Assembly: GCA_011033025.1 (NCBI GenBank)
Contig: WFMF01000176.1
Location: 62,001 to 126,000, forward strand
DNA from: Beroe forskalii
Lineage: Eukaryota; Ctenophora; Nuda; Beroida; Beroidae
Direction of reading: 5' to 3'
Length of the DNA: 64,000 nt
A program made the translations under genes and the position numbers. Below, piece after piece: positions 49,901-58,900 of this stretch (the first letter of the stretch is position 1; every line of letters begins with the position of its first letter). The notes below the pieces were generated by a model. The model did not search any database and was not told where the DNA came from. It was given only the letters and a program-made list of their open reading frames with translations.

Positions 49901-52900
49901 CACCGCCTAGCAGGTCACCCATATCCCCACCCAGATAAGCTAAAAAAAACAAAAAACAAAAAAATATGTTAACAGTAATTGTTAATGAAGCAACACACGT
50001 CAAATCATGATTTGACATGTCTTGCATCATTAACAATTACTCCATTAACGCATTAACAGCCACGGCTAACTAAACCAATTTTTTGGTTTTTGGGTTTGAG
50101 GTATAACAAGAGCTAAAGGTAAATGGTAGAAACGTGACTAAAATGAAATAAGTGTCAGGGTAGTTTATTACTTGTAAGAAATAGGGCACTCTAAAAAATA
50201 GATAGACACGCGCCTATCGGGTCCATTTTGGGATACTGCCCGAGGGATGTATCCGGTTTTGGCCCGAGCCCATAGGGCGAGGGTCTAAACCAATATGGAC
50301 CCGATCAGGCAAGTGTCTATATATTATAGACCCGCATGAAAACGTCAGAGGGTTCTATAATGAAATAAGAGTCTGGGTAGTTTATTACTTAAACTGTAAG
50401 AAAAAGGGGCACTCTAGCACGTGGCAATATGGAGCTCGTGTGTTTTTCAACAGGCACCGCTGTAATTACCCAAGTTCAAACAAAGAAACTGTGATTAGCA
50501 AAATGTATCAGAGCGGCCATATTCCATATGCTATAATTAACTATTTTAATGAGATTTCTTAAGCAAAGGAACAGCAGTATTATCTTATGGGACCTTTAAC
50601 AAGTTCTTTTTTTGCAAAGTTTAGACAATGTCCTTGGTTATGGGACACACTCAATGTCGAACCAAGTCAGGTCTCCTCGATACCCAAAAAGTTTTGCAGC
50701 ATGAACTGCGAGTGTGAACCATTTCCAACTAACCTCAAGTGGCTGGTTGGTGGGGTTGTAGTAGAGATTCCTCGGGTGTGTAGGTGGTGGGAGGCAAAAG
50801 AAACCAGCAATTGAAATACATAACTGCACCCTGTATGAAGACAATAAAGTTGCTGCAGCGAAACGCTGCATCATGAAATTGACCAAATCGAAGCAATAGC
50901 AATAACAAGTTCCGAATTGTGAAAGAACAATTAAACTTGAAAAATTGTTTCCTCGGATATCAACAATGATGAAATTGGGGTAAATTGAGCGATCCGTCGA
51001 GGCCAGTATCACGCCAGTATCTGGCCAGTACCACAACAGTATCGCGCCAGTATCAGGCCTACCTCACGCCGTTATCACGCCAGTATCGCGCCAGTAGCAC
51101 GCCAGTATCGCGCCAGTATCACGCCAGTACCGCGCCAGTATCACGCCATTATGAAGCCATTATGACGCCATTATCGCGCCAGTCGAAACTAACTTAAAGC
51201 CAGGACGCCAGTAACACGCCAGTATATGATATGACGTGTCAAAGACACAGTACAGGTCTAATAGGACGTGTCAAAGACACTACAGAGTACAGGTCTAATA
51301 GGACGTGTCAAAGACACAGTACAGGTCTAAGTGTAATCCCTCGACTTCGTCTCGGGATTACCCAAAGAATGAAAACTCGTGTGCTGCGCGCACTCGTATC
51401 ATTCTATCAGATAGAACCCGCTACGCGGGTTCTATCTGAAATAGATCCCCACGCGCACCGTGTTTGTGTATTTTTAGAACCTAACACAGGAGCTCTAACC
51501 TAACACACTAACACAAGAGCTCTGCTATATACCTGAGGCTCGCTGCACGTCCTCCGCCTCCCTGCTGCGCGGCGTACTGGTGCGCGGCTCCGCGTACTCA
51601 GACGAGTACTGCTTCGAGAGAGAAGGAGGTAGCGTGGCCCGACCTGGCGTCCTGCGAGGGGTGGAGTTTAATCACGTGTTACGGAGTTCTGCGAGGGATG
51701 GAGTTTAATCAAGTGTTATGGAGTTCTGCGAGAGTTGAGTTAGGAAAATGGTAACATTTCACAGAGTTACGGTAGTCTGTGAGGGCACGGTAGTTTAGTG
51801 CATCCTAGAAAATGTGGAGTACTCATTAACTTGGTATCTTAGCATAGTACTTATATAATTTGTATCTTACCCTCTGGCTAAGTTATTCGGGGGGTTTCGC
51901 TCGAGAGTAGCCCTGGCTGCATAGTAATCCTTTCTTTTCAACCTGAAATTACGTGAAACTTCATTGCTGGGCCCAGCAATGGATAATTTTCAAAATGTGA
52001 CCTTCCAAAAGAATTTGGGGCTAAAATTGAAATTTTGGAGAATGAATATTTAGGTTTCTAGCAGTATAGGGAGTGGTATAGGGAGTGGTATAGGGAGTGG
52101 TATAGGGAGTGGTATAGGGAGTGGTATAGGGAGTGGTATAGGGAGTGGTATAGGGAGTGGTATAGGGAGTGGTATAGGGAGTGGTATAGGGAGTGGTATA
52201 GGGAGTGGTAAAGGGAGCGGTATAGGGAGTGGTATAGGGAGTGGTATAGGGAGTGGTATAGGGAGTGGTATAGGGAGTGGTATAGGGAGTGGTATAGGGA
52301 GTGGTATAGGGAGTGGTATAGGAGTGGTATAGAGGGAGTATAGGGAGTGGTATAGGGAGTGGTATAGGGAGTGGTATAGGGAGTGGTATAGGGAGTGGTA
52401 TAGGGAGTGGTATAGGGAGTGGTAAAGGGAGCGGTATAAGGAGTGGTATAGGGGGTGGTATAGGGAGTGGTATAGGGAGTGGTATAGGGAGTGGTATAGG
52501 GAGTGGTATAGGGAGTGGTATAGGTCTTCGCAGAAAACACCTCCTTGGAGACGGAACTGACCTGAAGAAAGCGTGATACTCGACACAACGCCTCCAGAAA
52601 ACCTTGCTAGACTGTTTGTTGGCGAACTTAAACCCCACCGTTTCTTTTGCAGGGCCCTGGGATAGTCGGCTTAACTAAGAGCAAAAATTTGCATTCCATT
52701 CTTTACAATGGAGACAGCAATTATTTCCTGTTAATTATTTGAAATTATCAGATAATGAAACAAATGGGCAATAAATGAACCTCGGGACTTGATCTGAAGA
52801 TGATGTAGAAATGTCTCCCTTTGAAATCGAGCTTGTAAACTTTTGACCTGAAAGGGTATTCATTTCCAGGAATATGGCAGGCATAAAATCGGTGTAAAAT

Positions 52901-55900
52901 GGGAAACATGATCTGATTAAGTCGGTTTGATGTGAATTTACTAATTTAGCGTGTTAAAACGTCTGATAACAGCCTTATCAGCTGTTATTTCAAATTCACT
53001 CTCACAGCTTGAGCCTTCTACCAAGTTATTTATAGCAGCTGTAGAGGGCAATGTGAGGGCAGTAAAAGCATTTTATTCTAACAGCTGTTGAGAGGAACCA
53101 TTAGCTAAAATACTGCTCTGAAAAGCAGTCGGCTATAAATAGCACCATAATAGCATCGCCCCACTGTGAATCAAAACAGAACGCATCAGACTGTGACAAA
53201 GGATCCATGACAAATCAAAGCTTTTCATTGACAATCGACTGTATTATTTCGGTCCTCTTCTGAATGCGGCGAAGAAAATTGAATTTAAATTTAGAATTGG
53301 TTGGAAGACGCGCTAACATTTTACATGACCGCGCGCGCGGTTAGGAATATGTTTTGCGCGCACGCGTCTAAAATAATAAAACCGCGCGCTCCGTAAACTA
53401 CAGTAATTTGGAAGATAATGGAGGCTAAAGACCTTGTGAGACTCGTATACTGCTAACATTGTATTGAATGGTAACTCGTTATATCCAAAGAAAGTTTGAT
53501 AAGCTTGATGAGCATGAGTAATTCTACTTCGGCCAGTATTCTGCAATTAATTTGATGCAATCTGTGAAAATATTTACACGAATAGGATGATTATTACAAA
53601 ATCATCCAAGGCAAATCCATTGTCCAAGTTAACAGTAATTTGCGACAGTTTACCAATTAAATTCATATATCAAATATCATTAATTTCGATATACTTGAGA
53701 ATGGACCGTTTTACTCTGTTTATTTCCTGTGAATTGAAACATTTGATGGGGTGACGTTTTGGAAATCTAGCAATTTGATGCCTTAAAGCACACGGGAGTT
53801 CATTAGTGGTAGACCAATTATTATGAAAGTGGAGAAATCACTACTAAAACAACCGGATTACTCTGCCCCACTCGAATTTTCTTAAATCTTTAAAACACCC
53901 ACACACCGTGTTTAAAACACGTTTCAAATCACAGTGTTTAGTTGTGTAATTAATACATCACTATGCATGACTTTAAAAGCACAGTGAGAAAGTGATTTGA
54001 TGTATTGAGTTTTCTGAAACTGTTTTTAGTGCTACACAATGTGCGGTATTGTATTTCATGGGAAATGAGATACGGACTGTAATGAATAAGTGTTTTTGGT
54101 TAGAAGAAGTAACACCATTGATTCTTTTTCATTCATTCGAGTATGACACTTCGAGCATGATATGAGCATGATTCTGATCTTTTCCCTACTAACGATTAAC
54201 ATGGCTGATTAGAGCACAGCACTTCTGTACTGTGGTTGGTAGATAAAACTACACCAAACTAAAGCCAATCTGTTAGTTTACTCACCAATGGAAGACTTGT
54301 TGCCTTGACCCACACCTGAATACATGAATACCATTCCAGGCTACAGCTAGTTGTATAGGGGCAGTGTCCTTATCCTGAAAATAGAAGGGTTTTAAGGAAA
54401 GTAGAAAGTAACACAGCACTTTTGTACTGTGGTTTGAAAAGAGGAGGGCTTTTAAGGGTGGGTACCGAGACAAACGTCACAGTTTCTTAACTGTCTACCA
54501 GAGATTAATATGAAAGTACAATGTGTACATGGTTTACAAGGTTAACAAGGTTAACAAGGTTTACAAGGTTTATAAGGTTTACAAGGTTTACAAGGTTTAC
54601 AAGGTTTTACAAGGATTACAAGGTTTTACAAGGTTTACAAGGTTTATAAGGTTTACAAGGTTTACAAGGTTTACAAGGTTTACAAGGTTTACAAGGTTTT
54701 ACAAGGTTTACAAGGTTTATAAGGTTTACAAGGTTTACAAGGTTTACAAGGTTTACAAGGTTTACAAGGTTTACAAGGTTTACAAGGTTTACAAGGTTTA
54801 CAAGGTTTATAAGGTTTACAAGGTTTATAAGGTTTACAAGGTTTACAAGGTTTACAAGGAATGAAGGAGTGGTTTAGACACTGGACACACAGAACCATTC
54901 CACTGTAGTATTATCTCGTGATGTCAGTGTGTTTGAGAAGTAACACTTCTGTACTGTGGAATGAAAATACCTTCCCGACCTGTGGAATGCGATATGTGTC
55001 GTATTACAGTGTGTGTTAGAATTAGGGTGATTATAACTAAAAGCACTACACACACCGTCTGAATAATCATTACTAAAACTTGTGGATTTCTCAAGAAATA
55101 CGAGACATTACTCGGAAATTTAATATTTTTACACCCACTGTAACGGGAGTACACAGCAAGTGTAGTTAGTCTGGTAAATGTTTAGTCTCCTACAATTACT
55201 AATTAGTGTAGGCAGCAGGTACACTGATATTGTTTAAAACGTATACAACGTTTCATATTGCACATCTTTTTTCATTTTCAATCAACAACGTCACAAGATT
55301 GGTTTACAAACATCTAACATTTTACAAACACGCATCTTACATTACTGCATTATTACACACTAAACACAGCAACATTCAGACTGTTACACACACTACAAAC
55401 AGACACACACACGCAAGAGATTGGAGATCTGGATACATGTACATGTGGAGGTAATCGAATGAGTGGAACATGATCTGAGGCGCTGTACACTGGAGCACTT
55501 TGGCACGCCGCCAACTTTTGTAAAAAGGATTTACAGGGTCTCCCCGGGCTGCGTATCACAAGATGACGTCATCAAATCACCCCTTGTAAAGCGTGATACT
55601 GACGTCACTAAATGTAACCTATTATCACAGTGGGAATGGAGGAAATACAAGGAGCTGTGTCACACTTGTGTGTAGTATCAAATCACAATGATACTCCTGA
55701 GACCTAGGTCTACATCCAGCCTAGATACATCATACAATGTTATCAGGGAATGTTAATTGTTCCTTTCTGTGAAATGCAGTGCTGATTACCCATGTCCATT
55801 ACCTGATTAATAACATTAAGTGGTATTGGTGGGTGGGTAGGAGTACAAATGAGATGGGGTTTCCACCCATCAACTATAACAGGATACAGAGTCTGAGGAG

Positions 55901-58900
55901 TGAGGGTCTGTCTGTCTCCAGTCTCCTGTCTGTATAACAGACAGGAGACTGGAGACAGAAAGTTACAGTTCACTCCATATTATGGCAGTCATTCGAGTAC
56001 AAACTCTACATGAAACTCTACATGAAACGCTAAAAGGCTGTGAACCACATTTCAAGATCAGTTTGACAAGAGAGTTTTGACATAATATTAGGGAATATTA
56101 CAGTCGACAGTTACAATACATTAGAATGAATGATTGATTAATGAATTTACAAACCGAAATTAAATGTTTATTTGCAATTTTCTTATAAAATCCAGCTTCT
56201 TATGATATTCCTATTTCACGGCAGGTGTCACGGCACCACTGCTGCACAGTGCACAGTTGCAAGAACCCACAACCCAGAAGAAATCAATGATGAAGTAATA
56301 AAACCCATTCTCTCCCCGGACTCACAGTGGCTTCGAACTGGTGGACTCCGTAAAGTTCCAACTTCTTTGCAATCTCCAGGAAGTGAATGTCTGCGTCCGC
56401 GGGACTCTGACCCCTGAAAAAACAGGGTGTTAAATACAGAACCCTCAAAGCAGAAGTAAAATCAGAAAGAGCAAACGAAGAGAAGTTGTATAACAGGCGT
56501 CTGGCTTTCTGTGATCTGTAGTGAGCATGTTAAAGATGTTAGTGGAATGTACATGGGGATAATTGTCAAATTTATGATTCTATTGGGGATAGAAAATCTT
56601 ACACATTTTGAAAATAAGCACTACATTTTGCCCTTATACCAAGAATATAGAAATGACATTTACATCTACAAGGACTAAAAAGATATCTTTGACAAAGCCC
56701 GACAACATCAAAACAGTCAGCTCGTACAAGCGTTAATCGCCTAATGGGGGGAAAATAGCATCACTGGCCAAGGACAAGTGTCTGAGTTTTACACAGGTGC
56801 CAAGGCTATCAAAGATTTCGTTTTAGTACTATCTGGTTAAATTCCAGGATCTTCCACGGATTCAAAATGTCACTGGTTTTTAAATATCGGTATGGCAGTG
56901 CTATAAAATGACAATATATATGACATAATGACACTATTCCCGTTGGATATGAAACAGACTTTCTATAATAACAATCACACAATGATTTCTATAATCACAG
57001 AGTTTGAGTACTATCATACAGACTGAGAGGCTGTATGTGAGCTGATGACTATGCAATGCTATTCATCAGATAACAATACCCAGCATTGTACGTGCTATTT
57101 GCATGATCCTTTTAAGCGTTTTGCTTAGCCTAATTATGCGATTAACAGTGATGGACTTACACACTTTGCAGGGATCTGCCAGGAAAAGTGCACGGCTGTC
57201 AGTCACTGGCAGGGTGCCAGATAAAGTGCACGGCTGTCAGTCACTGGCAGGGTGCCAGGAAAAGTGCACGGCTGTCAGTCACTGGCAGGGTGCCAGGAAA
57301 AGTGCACGGCTGTCAGTCACTGGCCAGGATGCCTGGCAGGGTGCCAGGAAAAGTGCACGGCTGTCAGTCACTGGCTGTCAGTCACTGGCAGGGTGCCAGG
57401 AAAAGTGCACGGCTGTCAGTCACTGGCAGGGTGCCAGGAAAAGTGCACGGCTGTCAGTCAGGGTCAAAATTCAAATGGTCGACCATATCATCACCTTCTT
57501 ATAGATACTTCAGATCCGTTCAGATAGGAAGATTATTTCAAAATATGAACTACATGAGATAGTGGCAGAAATAAAGTTCTTATTAAGATTGCCTCACTTC
57601 GGAGCACTGCTGTGCACTCTATAAAAATACCACCTAAATTCCATGGCAGGGTGCAACACACCCCAATCCCTGACAGTGTAGCACAAGTGCCCCGATCTAA
57701 TTAAATCACCCAATCATCTCCCAGCTGATATTTGATATCGATAGTAATCCTGGGAGCGGATTATTAAACTAACTAGCGTTTGCCCGCGAAGATTCGCGGA
57801 AACAATCAACCTGCGGTTCGTTTTGTATCCAGCAGCCAACAGCAACTTGCTTCATGACGTCATCTTGGAATGTGTAAAGTGATTTGATCACCTAGGTATC
57901 ACTTTAACATGCTACCGCGCAGGATTTATATTCGCGGAAATGCACCGCACAACATACTTTGTAATTTGAGATCACCTATATATACACACAGCATATATTA
58001 GCATTAGTAAACGCATGATATTTATTATGCTAATAACTAATTAACGGAAAGTTCAATTCAAATTTATCATAGATATGAATAATCCTCTTAATTGGGTGAA
58101 GATTTTCCCGAAAAAAACCGATCAAAAATATTAAATGCACTTCTTATAAACGCATTACACACATACATACATACACAGACGCACGAACACTTTGAAATTA
58201 TTAATATAGATAGCACTTGGTGACTGGAATACACCAGAATATGATCCTTATCATTGCTAGATGCAGGAGCTGATGATCTGAGATAATCTCCAGAGATACT
58301 GCGTGTATAACTTGGCAGGTTGCCAATGCTACTCAAATAACATGGTTTGCTGCTGTGAAGAGGTCACTGGACCCTCCCTGTCACGGTTAATTGGTTTTAG
58401 GAGTTTAGAGGGATGAAACAAGGTACACAGTGAATGAGTACACGCATAAGAGTATCTGATGTCTACAGATCATCGCAGCTTGGATCTTGAGGATACACCC
58501 TTTAATAATGAGTCTGCTCCTGTCAGCTGCACGGATTCCTGACACTCAGGCCAGGGAAAAGACAAGCCATCTACAGGTCTAAAATCAGTGTTATTTCAGC
58601 GTTCAATTGAAAACTACACTTAACTTGTGATAGACTGTGATTCTGATACTGGATTCATTATCACATTGATACAAGACGAAGCGGATGAAGTTGGCACACG
58701 GATATAAGATATCTACCAGCTGATGCTACTCAGTGATGGATTACACTGTCAAATTCACAACAAACTCTGCGATCTGTCAACACACCTCCCCAGGGAGTTG
58801 CTACTGTCAACAAGTGTTGCTTTGGCAACGTGCCTTGTTGTTATGACAACATGCCTTGTTGCTTTTACAAGTTCAGGAAAACGCTTGTAGTTTTTGCTTG

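Noticed and set aside
52021-52638. A 205-codon minus frame starting MGFKFANKQSSK
   Set aside because: Only the first part (52656-52562) is a FERM exon; the rest is the 12-bp repeat beyond a good donor AG|GTCAGT.
56200-56280. tRNA-like or SINE-like segment (ggttgtgggttcttgc on minus)
   Set aside because: No cloverleaf or A/B box pair with proper spacing could be made.
58200-58336. Minus frame SISGDYLRSSAPASSNDKD as a possible exon
   Set aside because: The FERM exons on either side already join exactly in phase (MIR/GQSPAD), and splice sites at its ends are poor.
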